Positions 12,501 through 24,000 are shown, counted from the stretch's first letter. The stretch is DNA of 57,392 bases from Penium margaritaceum (GCA_023375785.1 SZWC01001545.1:200788-258179), one strand, 5' to 3'. Translations and numbers: made by a program. Notes: generated by a model not told the origin, from the letters alone.

Positions 12501-12742
12501 NGGCAAGCGGCAGAACTGGAGTGGAGCCTGTACTGTACAGAGTATGGTAACCGCAACGCCACCGAGTGGTGTGAGGGATGCTACCAGCCGCTCCATTGAC
12601 CTTGCGGGCAGGTGCTGCAAGGGGTAGGACATCATTGCGACAAATGTGTGGCAAAGTTACGACTCCTCAAGGCCCGGGCACGGGATAAGAAGCAACAGAG
12701 AGAGGAAGAATGGCAGGGCGCAAGGGAAAGGGCAACGCCACG
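12260..12742. other. Single-N join with 241-bp duplicate flanks
   Basis: The N at 12501 is preceded (12260-12500) and followed (12502-12742) by almost the same 241 bp, both starting GGCAAGCGGCAGAACTGG and ending GGCAACGCCACG. Only a couple of bases differ. Dropping one copy keeps the reading frame of the finger gene continuous into the next segment. This is most simply an unmerged contig overlap. Confidence 0.88.
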
Positions 12743-13340
12743 CTCATACGCAGATGCACACCCAGTGGAACAACTCTACCGCAATGCAGTGGCACTGTCC
12801 GGACGGGAGGGAGTAGCGGCTCGGAAGGCAGTGTTGGCAATGAGGGCGCTGCGGAACAGGGATGTCCCCAAAGTAAGAAGGAAGGTGCTGGCTATGGTGA
12901 ATGAGGCGTTGGCCGTGACACCTCAGTGGTGCTTCTTCAGAAATGAGCCGCCACCGGCAGCACCGAGGCCACCAACCTCACAGGGACCAGATGTGCGATC
13001 CCATCCTCATCCACCCCCGGCGGATAATCGATCTACCCAGCGCTCTGACATACCAAGTGAACCAGGAAGGACGCAGCAAGGACGGGGAGCTGAGGCTAGG
13101 GGAAGAGCAACGACACCTGGACGCTCAGGGGCACTGGGACGGGCCGGTGCTCAAGTGGATGATGCACCGGCACGACGGTGGATCCATCGTGCCACCTCGA
13201 GAGGACAACACAGGGGGAGAGGAGCAGAGAGGGGCCCCCATCGCCCTTCACTGGCAAGGGGATCAACATCGGGAGGACTGCGAGGGACGCCCACGGGAGT
13301 GCGAGGGAAGGCAGCAGAGATAGGCGCGGGGATTGCGTGA
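12743..13340 (+). pseudogene. Pro/Gly/Arg-rich spacer of the finger gene
   Basis: Once the overlap at 12501 is collapsed, this is in frame with module 5. An open stretch encodes a segment that starts Ala/Arg/Val-rich and looks helical (ARKAVLAMRALRNRDV), then a low-complexity Pro-, Gly-, Arg- and Ser-rich tail with no Cys/His module, ending at TGA (13338-13340). It looks like a disordered spacer between two finger clusters. The next 230 bp (13341-13568) hold nothing I recognise and must contain the second frameshift, since modules 6-9 are in a different frame. Confidence 0.5.
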
Positions 13341-13568
13341 AGCCCATGGAGTGGAAATGCTGGGTCGCTGATGGATCCAGGAAGGGGCGAGGGAACAAAT
13401 AAGCGTGGGGTTGAAGCAGGGGTGAGACAGGGAAGTGTGGATAGGGATGCCATGGCAAGAGCAGGGCTAAGACGAGGCAGTTGGGTCGGGGGCATTGCAG
13501 CGGGAGGGGGAGAAGCAAGGGGCGCAGACGCAGGCAAGGAGCAGTAGGAGAGAAGACACCTCGTGCTC

Positions 13569-13894
13569 ATAACTGCCCGTAGTACGAGAAGAGGGTACAC
13601 CTGCCTGCCAGACAGTGCAGGCGTTGCAAGTACCACATGCATCAGGAGTGTGGAATAGCAGATGAAGAAGGAGGCTGGATCTACATGCCCTACCAAAAGG
13701 TCAAACAGGGAATACCCATAGAGGTGAGAGTCGTGCTCGGACAGGAGCACAATGGTGCGGCAGGCATTGAGTGCTGTGGCTATAGAAGACCGCTGGGATC
13801 TCCACACGGGAAATGCGACTATTGCAAGCGGGAAGCACACGCTGCCTGCATCAAGACAAATGAAGAGGGGAGGAATAACTGCATCGGTTATTAG
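13569..13894 (+). pseudogene. PHD-like modules 6 and 7
   Basis: Module 6 starts at 13574: C-P-stop(TAG)-Y, then CRRC, KYHM, H, QE, C. Its third Cys pair is not clear. Module 7 (13772-13891) reads CCGY, CDYC, KREA, H, AA, C and finally CIGY, followed at once by TAG (13892-13894). Tyr replaces the second Cys in three of the recognisable pairs. The frame reads on through the TAG into module 8. Confidence 0.6.
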
Positions 13895-14233
13895 ATACGA
13901 CCACGCACAGGCACGATGGAAGGGGATTGCCCCAGTTACTTGAGGGAGCTGAGAGGAGTGACCCCATGGTGTGAGAAGTGCGGATATTTCTCACATAACG
14001 AATGTGTGAAGAAGGTGGGGGAAAGGAGGCTGCGTCACGGAGGGCGCATTGCATTGTATCAATGCCTCCGATGCACGAGTTCACGGAGGGAGCTCTGCGC
14101 CACATGCAGGGACCCAATTCGTGTCCGTAGGTGGCACTGTATCAGCTGCCATCAGCGGGTGTACCTCCCATGTGCCCGTCGCTACAGCAACACACATACA
14201 GGTCTCCATGGACGACTCTGCCTGCCGTGTTAG
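13895..14233 (+). pseudogene. PHD-like modules 8 and 9
   Basis: Module 8 (13928-14074) reads CPSY, WCEKC, GYFS, H, NE, C and CLRC. Module 9 (14096-14230) reads CATC, CISC, HQRV, Y where His is expected, LP, C and CLPC, then TAG. The His-to-Tyr change is one C-to-T step. Beyond the TAG the same frame continues through Arg/Glu-rich sequence with further stops up to the LTR copy at 14397, so the original C-terminus is not defined. 14234-14396 contains no other feature. Confidence 0.62.
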
Positions 14234-14396
14234 GAGAGTGATGACACGAGAAGGAGGATGCAGGCAGAACAGGAGGAGGTAGCAAGGCGCTTGCAGGAGC
14301 CGTAGGGAAGAGGAACAGGGGGAGGAGAACGCAGGGTGACCCCACGCTAGAGCCCCACGGCGTGGAACGAAGAGATATGACAAGAAGGGCTCCACA

Positions 14397-15425
14397 GGAT
14401 GGAACCGAGTCACGGTCCGAGACGCGGGCAAGCAGGAGAGAGGAGAGATAAAATGGAGATGAGTGATGAGGATGCTGGGAATGATATTGCGGCTAAGGAC
14501 GAAGGCAGGAAGGCGGCAGGACACTGCACAGTTTGGTGAGTCAAAGTAGAAGCATGGCCAGTGTAGCAAGTAAGTGACCGAGGCGTGAGCCAAAGGCCTC
14601 AGCGCCGAGGTCACGACAGTACTAAGTACACATGGAAAAGGAATGAACAACGTCGACATGAAGGGAAAGCAAATGCAGCTCTGACCCAGCAAGAAGAACG
14701 TTGATGGACGGATGGAGGCAATTGAAGAAGATGTGCCACAGCTTGGGGGCGGGCAGCAGAAAGCAGCAAAGTGCCACAGCGTCGAGGTAGGCAACGGGAA
14801 GTAGCGAAAGTGCCATAGCTTGGAGGCGGGCAGCGGAAGGCAGCGGAAGTGCCACGGCATGGAGGTAGGTAATGAAAGAAGGCGGAGTGCCACAGCACGA
14901 AGGCGGGCAGCGGAAAGAAGGCGGAGTGCCACAGCACGGAGGCGGGCAACGGAAGGGAAAATGACTTAGATTGAATGGATGCAAGAAACACAAGGATGTT
15001 AGTGCTACGTGTATACTTTGCTAGTCTGGGTTACTAGAGTGCTCCTAGTGGAGCCGCTTGGGACTAGGCAGGGGAGTTCTCCTAGTGGAGAGTGGAGCCG
15101 CGGGGTGGAGGAGTGCTACCGGTGCCGGTCCACGTACTTGATGTTCGGGTGCGCACACATCTTGGTCTTGGAGGTGCAAGGAGGCGGACGTGGTCCGCGA
15201 CTTTGTCGCGACGTGTGGAGCGGGCCGCACGGCGGGGTTTGGGCGAGCAAGAATGGGAGAACGTGGGTCTTTGGTGTCGGTATGAGCACCGACCAGATCA
15301 TCGGATTTGAGCCTGATCACTTATTTTCTTTTATTATTGTGTCACTGGCTCGATGGGTATTTCAGTAATCTTTTCCTGTTGTACCCCAACAGTCTTGTGC
15401 CATTGTTTCTTTTATTCTTCTTACA
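14397..15425 (-). repeat. 3' LTR of the copia-like element, end missing
   Basis: Direct repeat of 17051-18075, differing at roughly one base in 12-15 in stretches compared by eye, plus small indels. It begins TGTAAGAAG on the minus strand (15425). Similarity stops at GGATGGAACCGAG near 14397, so about 50 bp present at the end of the 5' LTR are absent here and finger-pseudogene sequence follows instead. Confidence 0.82.
14732..14965 (-). repeat. 39-bp minisatellite inside the LTR
   Basis: GTGCCACAGC-type units start at 14732, 14771, 14810, 14849, 14887 and 14926, spaced 38-39 bp. The same array is in the other LTR (17383-17617), so it predates the insertion. Confidence 0.85.
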
Positions 15426-15439
15426 CCGGCCCTCAATGG
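15426..15439 (-). other. Polypurine tract next to the 3' LTR
   Basis: On the minus strand CATTGAGGGCCGG lies immediately before the LTR start TGTAAG. Position and the TTGAGGG core fit a copia plus-strand primer, but two C bases interrupt the purine run, suggesting decay. Confidence 0.6.
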
Positions 15440-16987
15440 CACAAGTCATGAACGGTTCGGTGTATCCAGAAGATGTTGGTGTGACCACTCAGAGAAGCTT
15501 GATGCCCCCTTGTTCACAGGTTAAATCCTTCACCTTCTTCTTCTCCTGCAATAGAGAATATCTTTGTAGAAGATAGGGATACTGCTGCCGGATGACGGAG
15601 AGGATCAAGATAACGGGCTTTGGACAGGGGCCAGCACCTGTATCTTCGTGCTGGACTTCTTGACCGATGAGAAGGGCATTGATTGGTGCAGACTTGTGGT
15701 GGTGGCAATGCGGATGAGTGAGAGGATCGTCTGTTGGAGGAGGATGAAGGTAACGCAGTGGTGTTGATAAGATGAAGTTGGTGGTTTGGTGTTCAAGTTG
15801 ATGGAGGAGAGTTGTTGGTGACAAACGTTGGGTCTGGAGAGATGATGTTTGCTGAGGGGAACTGAGGTTGTGAAGTAGAGGACTTGTTGGTGCATTCAGG
15901 AGTGATGGTTAGGGTCGCTCCTTCTGTAGGAGTGTCAATGGTGAGAAGGTAGAGGGAGGAGCTGGGTGCTGTCGTAGGATGACGGTCGGAAATGCCTGGG
16001 AGAGGTGAGAGAGGACAGACAACGTCAGATGCTTGAGGCGTGTTTGTTGGCTCATGGATGGCAGAGGACGATGTGGGGTGTTTGCGTTGCTAGAGATGGT
16101 GGCGGACATGGTTCCATGCAGCAATGATCAGGCAGTCAAGGGGAAAAGGAAGCATTGTTGTTGATGAGGATTTGAATGCTGGTGTTTGCGCGGAGGCAGA
16201 GGTAATGATTCTGGAGAGTCGTGTGGTTGCTGGGTTGTCTGTTGGGGATTGCAAGGAGTGAAGAGTGCCTGCTGTAGCTTGGTCCTTGTATGCTAATGTT
16301 GGTAGTGATGAGGGAGGCAGGTACAAAGCTTGAACTGCTGAGAAAGGAGGGAGGAGTGTCAGATGCAGTGTTTCTGGATGCCTAGTGCGATTGAGAAAGA
16401 TGCTAGTTTCCGTGTGATGCAGTCTCACCAAGCGGTGCCCATACACCGTTCAGGGATACTGCTAGCACGGATTCTAATACTAAGAAAGGCGGATGACTGA
16501 TGAATGGAGTTGCTGCTGTTGTAATGACTGTTGCTGACGGCTTGGCAGGAACGCGCGTCAGCGAGGAGCTTTAGTCGGCAAAGGGAGGATGGAGGGTCTG
16601 AAGGTACAAGTAGTTGGTGAAACGTTTGAAGTGGTTGGTTTGAAGTGACAAGATCTGATAGATGGATGACTTTGCTTGAACGGCAGTGATGTCTGTAAAA
16701 GAAGGAGGATGGTCAGTTTTTGCTGCTGCTCCTGCTGCTGTTGTTGGGGTTTTACACCGTCACCGGGCTGCGCCCATACACGGATCAGTGAAGGTGGTCA
16801 CACTTTGTAGGAGGAGGCTGTTTGTTTGTGAGGAATTGCTGTTGCTTCGGTGGAATGCGATGCTGCTGCTGGTGGGGGAAGGATTGCTGGCGAATTGGTC
16901 ATGGAGCGCTTTAGTGAAGTACTTCAGGCGCCAGGAGATGTAGGCAGCGCGTGGAGGAGGATTGTTTGCTCAGAATCCTCTGCTGAA
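15440..16987 (-). other. Internal region of the LTR element, no coding domain seen
   Basis: About 1.55 kb between PPT and PBS. Frames on the minus strand are at most ~120 codons and are Ser-, Pro-, Thr- and His-rich without a zinc knuckle, an integrase DD35E, a reverse-transcriptase YxDD or an RNase H motif. On the plus strand the sequence is rich in GTTG and GGAGG words. This fits a large non-coding derivative of a copia element. Confidence 0.6.
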
Positions 16988-16998
16988 CTTTGATACCA
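16988..16998 (-). other. Primer binding site (initiator Met tRNA type)
   Basis: On the minus strand TGGTATCAAAG directly follows the LTR end. The usual plant copia site, complementary to the 3' end of initiator methionine tRNA, is TGGTATCAGAG, so there is one mismatch. It fixes the element's strand and the inner LTR edge. Confidence 0.82.
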
Positions 16999-18075
16999 TA
17001 TCAGGATTTTGGAGGTGCTGCAGAGAGTGTGGAGAGTGATCTGGAGTGCGGGATGGAACCGAGTCGCCGTCCGAGGCGCGGGCAAGCAGGAGAGAGGAGA
17101 GATAACTTGGAGATGAGTGATGAGGATGCTGGGAATGATACTACGGCTAAGGACAAAGGCAGGAAGACTGCACGACACTGCACAGTTTGGTGAGTCGAAG
17201 TAGAAGCATGGCCATTGTAGCGAGTAAGTGACCAAGGCGTGGACCAACGGAAGCGCCGAGGTCACGACAGTACGACGTGCACACGGACAAAGGAATGGCT
17301 GACGTCGAGATGAAGGGAAAGCGAATGTAGCTGTAACCCAACAGGAAGAACGCTGATGGACGGATGGAGGAAATCGAAGAAGATGTGCCACAGCTTGGGG
17401 GCAGAAAGCGGAAAGCAGCGAGATGCCACGGCGTCGAGGCAGGCAACAGGAAGCAACGGAAGTGCCACAGCTTGGAGGCGGGTAGCGGAAGGTAACGGAA
17501 TTGCCACGGCACGGAGGCAGGCAATGAAAGAAGGCGGAGTGCCACAGCACAAAGGCGGGCAGCGGAAAGAAGGCGGAGTGCCACGGTACGGAGGCGGGGC
17601 AACGGGAGGGAAATGACTTAGATTGAATGGATGCAAGAAATACAAGGATGTGAGTGCTACGTATATACTTTGCTAGTGTGGGTTACTAGAGTGCTCCTAG
17701 TGGAGCCGCTTGGGACTAGGCAGGGGAGTTCTCCTAGTGGAGAGTGGAGCCGCGGGGTGGAGGACTGCTGCCGGTGCCGGTCCACGTACTTGATGTTTGT
17801 ATGCGTACGTATCTTGGTCCTGGGGATGCGAGGAGGCGGACGTGGTCCGCGACTTTGTCGCGACGTGTGAAGCAGGCCACACGGCGGGTTTTGGACAAGT
17901 GAGAATGGGGGAACGTGGGTCTTCGGTGTTGGTATGAGCACCAACCAGATCCTCGGAGTTGAGCCTGGTCACTTATTTTCTTTTATTCTTGTGTCACCGG
18001 CTCGATGGGTATATCTGTGATCTTTTCCTGTTGTACCCCAAGTCTTGTGCCATTGTTTCTTTTACTTTTCTGACA
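16999..18075 (-). repeat. 5' LTR of the copia-like element
   Basis: About 1077 bp, read on the minus strand from TGTCAGAAAAG (outer edge 18075) to CTGATA (16999-17004), immediately next to the PBS. Bases 17051-18075 are a direct repeat of 14397-15425. It contains a block of ~39-bp repeats (17383-17617) and a short perfect hairpin, CGCGAC-TTT-GTCGCG, shared by both LTRs. Long minus-strand frames here come from the 39-bp repeats and are not genes. Confidence 0.82.
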
Positions 18076-21000
18076 GTTTATACCTGCAAGGTCATGCATA
18101 TTAGATCTGCACTGTGATTGGGCACTCGGACCGTGGCTGACTTGTGTTATGATCAATAGAAGTAAACGTAAATTGGATACATTTGTGGTCATGGTTAGTG
18201 GCACATGCCAACTTTTTCAAGGCGTTGCGCATAATAGCCACACCGAGCCACCAGTATTCTACCTTGTTTATACCTGCAAGGTCATGCCCCGTACATCTGC
18301 ACTGTGATTGGACACTCTGACCGTGGCTGGCTTGTGTTATAATTCATAGCCGTTTAAGGTACTTGGTAAACTTTGCGGTCATGGTCAGTGACACATGCCA
18401 ACTTTTTCAAGGCATTGCGCACAATAGCCATGCCAAGCCACCTGTGTTTTACCTTGCTTGTACCTGCAAGGTCATGCCTAGTATATCTGCATTGGGATTG
18501 GACACCCTGACCGTGGCTCGTTCTTGTTATGATGAATAGAAGTAAAAGTCACTTGGATACATTTGTGGTCATGGTCGGTGGCACATGCCAACTTTGTCAA
18601 GGCATTGTGCACAATAGCCACACCGAGCCACCAGTATTCTACCTCGTTTCCACCTGCAAGATCATGCCTAGTACATCTGCACTGTGATTGGACACTCTGA
18701 CCGTGGCTGACTCGTGTTATGAACAAAATAAGTAAAAGTCACTTGGATACATTTGTGGTCATGGTCAGTGGCACATGCCAAATTTGTCAAGGCATTGCGC
18801 ACAATAGCCACACCGATCCACAAGTATTCTACCTTGTTTGTACCTGCAAGATCATGCCCAGTACATCTGCACTCTGATTGGACACTCTGACCGTGGCTGA
18901 CTCGTGTTATGATTCATAGCCGTTTAAGATACTTGGTAAACTCTTTGGTCATGGTCAGTGGCACATGCCAACTTTTTCAAGGCATTGCGCACAATACAAC
19001 GTCGAGCCACCAGTATTCTACCTTCTTTGCACATGCAACGTCATGCCTAGTACATATGCACTGTGACTAGACACTCTGACCGTGGCTGACTCGTGTTATG
19101 ATCAATAGAATTAAATGTCACCTGGATACATGTGTGGTCATGGTCAGTGGCACATGCCAACTTTGTCAAGGCATTGCACACAATAGCCGCACCGAGGCAC
19201 CAGAATTCTACCTTGTTCATACCTGTAAGGTCATGCCTAGTATATCTGCACTGTGATTGGACACTATGACCGTGGCTGACTTGTGTTATAATTCATAGCC
19301 GTTTAACATACTTGGTAAACTTTGTGGTCATGGTCAGTGGCACATGCCAACTTTGTCAAGGCATTGCGCACAATAGTCGTTCCGAGCCACGGGATTTTTA
19401 CATTGTGTATACCTGCAAGGTCATGCCTATAACATCTGAACTGTGATTGGGCACTCTGACTGTGGATGACTCCTGTTACGATTCGTAAACGTTAAAGTCA
19501 CTTGGTAAACTTTGTGGTCATGGTCAGTGGCACATGCCAACTTTGTCAAGGCATTGCGCACAATAGTCGTTCCAAGCCACGGGTTTTTTACATTGTTTAG
19601 ACCTGCAAGGTCATGCGTATTAGATGTGCACTATGATTGGGTACTCTGACCGTGGCTGACTTGTGTTATGATTCGTAGAGGTCAAAGTCACTTGGTAAAC
19701 GTTGTCGTCATGGTCAGTGGCAAATGCCAACTTTGTCAAGGCATTGCGCACAGTAGCCACACCGAGCCACCAGTATTCTACCTTTTTTGCATGTGCAATT
19801 TAATGCCCAGTACATCTGCACTGTGATTGGACACTCTGACCGTGGCTGACTCGTGTTATGATTAATAGCCATTTAAGGTACTTGGTAAACTTTGTGCTCA
19901 TGGTCAGTGGCACATGCCAACTTTGTCAAGGCATTGCGCACAATAGCCGTGCCAAGCCAATGGTTTTTTAACTTGTTTATACATGCAATATGATGCATAT
20001 TATATGTGCACAATGATTGGTCACTCTGGCCGTGGCTGACTCGTGTTACGATTCGTAGAAGTTAGAGTCACTTGGTAAAATTTGAGGTCATGGTCAGTGG
20101 CACATGGCAACTTCGTCAAGGCATTGCACACAATAGCCACACCGAGCCACCAGTATTCTACCTTGTTTGCACCTGCAAGGTCATGCCTAGAACATCTGCA
20201 CTGTGATTGAACACTCTGACCGTGGCTGACTTGTGTTATGATCACTAGAATGAAACGTCACTTACTTGTATTTGTGGTCATGGTCAGTGGAACATGCCAA
20301 CTTTGTCAAGGCATTGCGCACAATAGCCACACCGAGCCACCAATATTCTACGTTGTTTATACCTGTAAGGTCATGCCCATTACATCTGCACTATGACTGG
20401 ACACTCTGACCGTGGCTGACTCGTGTTGTGATTCATAACTGTTTATGGTACTTGGTAAACTTTGCGGTCATGGTCTGTGGCACATGCCAGCTTTTTCAAG
20501 GCATTGGGCACAATAGCCATGCCAAGCCACCGGTGTTTTACCTTGTTTATACCTGTAAGGTCATGCCTAGTACATCTGAACTGTGATTGGGTACTCGGAC
20601 TGTGGCTGACTTGTGTTATGATCACTAGAATGAAACGTCACTTACTTGTATTTGTGGTCATGGTCAGTGGAACATGCCAACTTTGTCAAGGCATTGCGCA
20701 CAATAGCCACACCGAGCCACCAGTATTCTACCTTGTTTGCACCTGCAAGATCATGCCTAGTACATCTGCACTGTGATTGGACTTTCTGACCGTGGCTGAC
20801 TCGTGTTATGATCAATAGAAGGAAAAAGCACTTGGATACATTTTTGGTCATGGTCAGTGGCACATGCCAGCTTTGACAAGGCATTGCACACAATAACCAC
20901 ACCAAGCCACCAGTATTCTACCTTCTTTATACCTGCAAGGTCATGCTCAGTATATCTGCACTGTGATTGGACACTCTGACTGTGGCTGACCCGTGTTATC

Positions 21001-24000
21001 ATTCATAGCCGTTCAAGGAACCTGGTAAACTTTGTGGTCATGGTCAGTGGCACATGCCAACTTTGTCAAGGCATTGCGCACAGTAGCTGTGCCAAGCCAC
21101 CGGTTTTTTTCCCTGTTTATGTCTGCAAGCTCATGCCTAGTACATCTGAAAAGTGATTGGGCACTCTGACTGTGGTTGACTTGTGTTACGATTCATACAG
21201 GTTAAAGTCACTTGGTAAACTTTGTGGTCATGGTCAGTGGCATATGCCAACTTTGTCAAAGCATTGCGCACAATAGCCGTGCCAAGACACCGGTTTTAAA
21301 CCCTGTTTATGCCTGCAAGATCATGCATATTAGATGTGCACTGTGATTGGGTACTCTGACTGTGGCTGACTCGTGTTATGATTCGTACAAGTTAAAGTCA
21401 CTTGGTAAACGTTGTGGCCATGGTCAGTGGCACATGCCAACCTTGTCAAGGCATTGCGCACAATAGCCACACCAAGCCACCAGTATTCTACCTTGTTTGC
21501 ATGTGCAAGATAATGCCTAGTACATCTGCACTGTGATTGGACAATCTGACTGTGGCTGACTCGTGTTATGATGAATAGAAGTAAAAGTCACTTGGATACA
21601 TTTGTGGTCATGGTCGGTGGCACATGCCACCTTTGTCAAGGCATTGCGCACAAATAGCCACACCGAGCCACCATTACTCTACCTTGTTCATACCTGTGAG
21701 GTCATGCGCAGTATATGTGCACTATGATTGGACACTCTGACTGTGGCTGACTCGCGTTTTGATTCATAGCCGTCTAAGGTACTTGGTAAACTTTGTGGTC
21801 ATGGTCAGTGACACATGCCAGCTTTGTCAAGGCATTGCGCACAATAGCCATGCCAAGCCACCGGTTTTTTACCTTGTTGATACCTGCAAGGTCATGCCTT
21901 GTACATCTGAATTGTGATTGGGCACTCTGACTGTGGCTGACTTGTGTTACGACTCATAGAAGTTAAAGTCACTTGGTAAACTTTGTGGTCATGGTCATTG
22001 GCACATGCCAACTTTGTCGAGGAATTGCGCACAATAGCCACACCGAGCCACCAGTATTCTATCTTGTTTGCACGTACAAGATCATGCCTAGTACATCTGC
22101 ACTGTGGTTGGACACTCTGGCCGTGGCTGACTCGTGTTATGATCAATAGAAGTAAAAGCCACTTGGATACATTTGTGGTCATGGTCAGTGGCACATGCCA
22201 ACTTCGTCAAGGCATTGCACACAATAACCACACCGAGCCACCAGTATTCTACCTTGTTTATACCTGTAAGGTCATGCCAAGTATATCTGCACTGTGATTG
22301 GACACTCTGACCGTGGCTGACCCGTGTTGTGATTCATAGCCGTTTAAGGTAATTGGTAAACTTTGTGGTCATGGTCAGTGGCACATGCCAACTTTGCCAA
22401 GGCATTGCGCACAATAGCCGTGCCAAGCCACCGGTTTTTAACCTTGTTTATACCTGCAAGGTCATGCCTAGTACATCTGAACTGTGATTGGGCACTCTGA
22501 CTGTGGCTGACTTGTGTTAGGATTCGTACAAGTTAAAGTCACTTGGTAAACTTTGTGGTCATGGTCAGTGGCACATGCCCACTTTGTCAAGGCATTGCGC
22601 ACAATAGCCGTGCCAATACACCAGTTTTTTACCCTGTTTATACCTGCAAGGTCATGCATATTTAATGTGCACTGTGATTGGGTACTCTGACTGTGGCTGA
22701 ATCGTGTTATGCTTCATAGAAGTTAAAGTCAATTGGTAAACTTTGTGGTCATGGTCAGCGGCACATGCCAGCTTTGTCAAGGCATTGCGCACAATAGCCA
22801 CACCAAGCCACCAGTATTCTAACTTTTTTACACCTGCAAGACCATGCCTAGTACATCTGAACTGTGATTGGACACTCTGACTGTGGCTGACACGTGTTAT
22901 GATCAATATAGGTAAAAGTCACTTGGATACATTTTTGGTCATGGTCAGTTACGCATGCCAGCTTTGTCAAGGCATTACGCACAATAGCCACACCGAGCCA
23001 CCAGTATTCTACCTTGTTCATACTTGCGAGGTCATGCGCAGTATATCTGCACTATGATTGGACACTCTGACTGTGGCTGACTCGTGTTATGATTCATAGC
23101 CCTTAAAGGTACTTAGTAAACTTTGTGGTCATGATCAGTGGCACATGCCAACTACGTAAAGGCATTGCGCACAATAGCCGTGCCAAGCCACCAGTTTTTT
23201 AACTTGTTTATACCTCTAAGGTCATGCATATTAGATGTGCACTGTGATTGGGCACTCTGACCATGGCTGACTCGTGTTACGATTCGTAGAAGTTAAAGTC
23301 ACTTGGTAAACTTTGTGGTCATGGTCAGTGGCACATGACAACTTTGTCAAGGCATTGCGCACAATAGCCACACCGAGCCACCAGTATTCTACCTTGTTTG
23401 CACCTGCAAGATCATGCCTAGTACATCAGCACTTTGATTGGACACTCTGACCGTGGCTGACTCGTGTTATGATCAATAGAAGTAAAAGTCACTTGGATAC
23501 ATTTGTGGTCATGGTTAGTGGCACATGCCAACTTTGTCAAGGCATTGCACACAATAGCCACACCGAGCCACCAGTATTGTACCTTGTTTCTACCTGTAAG
23601 GTCATGTCCTGTATATCAGCACTGTGATTGGACACTCTGACCGTTGCTGACTCGTGTTATGATTCATAGCCGTTTAAGGTACTTGGTAAACTTTGTGGTC
23701 GTGGCCAGTGGCACATGCCAACTTTGTCAAGGCATTGCGCACAATAGCCATGACAAGCCACCGGTTTTGTAACTTGTTTATACCTGCAAGGTCATGCATA
23801 TTAGATGTGTACTGTGATTGGGCACTCTGATCGTGGCTGACTCGTGTTACGATTCGTAGAAGCTAAAGTCACTTGGTAAACGTTATGGTCATGGTCAGTG
23901 GCACATGCCAACTTTGTCAAGGCATTGCGTACAATAGCCACACCAAGCCACCAGTATTCTACATTGTTTGCGCCTGCAAAATCATGCCTAGTACATCTGC

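Larger units (their letters stand above)
10613..14233 (+). pseudogene. Broken gene: Ala/Pro repeats plus nine PHD-like zinc fingers
   Basis: I do not recognise the gene. Read on the plus strand it encodes five 29-residue Ala/Pro-rich repeats, a Glu/Lys/Gln-rich linker, and nine modules of about 38-49 residues with the pattern C-x2-C, spacer, C-x2-C-x4-H-x2-C, spacer, C-x2-C. That is the C4HC3 layout of PHD-type cross-brace fingers, which in known proteins bind two zinc ions and often contact histone tails. The frame is open apart from point-mutation stops (TAG, TAA, TGA) and two frameshifts, one between 11513 and about 11560 and one between 13340 and 13569. The 5' end is cut off where the satellite begins, and the 3' end runs in frame toward the LTR at 14397. 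No splice structure is evident. It is almost certainly non-functional. RING- or DC1-like fingers are alternative labels. Confidence 0.72.
14397..18075 (-). mobile_element. Copia-like LTR retrotransposon lacking gag and pol
   Basis: On the minus strand: 5' LTR (18075-16999), a PBS touching the LTR, about 1.56 kb of internal sequence (16987-15426), a PPT-like tract, and a 3' LTR (15425-14397) that lacks its last ~50 bp. The LTR starts TGTCAG and ends CTGATA, close to a TG..CA inverted terminus. The internal region is pyrimidine-rich on this strand and has only short frames with no protease, integrase, reverse transcriptase or clear gag, so it would depend on an autonomous relative. The two LTRs differ at scattered bases, so insertion is not recent. 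The right end meets satellite exactly at GTTTATACC (18076). The left end meets the finger pseudogene, so no target-site duplication can be checked. Confidence 0.8.

Noticed and set aside
10673..14233. Reassigned stop codons (for example TAG/TAA read as Gln, as in some green algae)
   Set aside because: TGA stops are also present, frameshifts occur, zinc ligands are lost, and a TAG aligns with CAG of a sister repeat. Decay explains all of this more simply.
13151..14932. Long minus-strand frames of 229 and 283 codons
   Set aside because: Low-complexity Pro/Leu/Ser/Cys-rich translations opposite the finger pseudogene and the LTR minisatellite, with no domain.
15009..15368. Possible genes within the LTR (119-codon plus-strand frame and its counterpart at 17631)
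   Set aside because: The frames lie inside the direct LTR repeats, differ between copies and have no recognisable domain.
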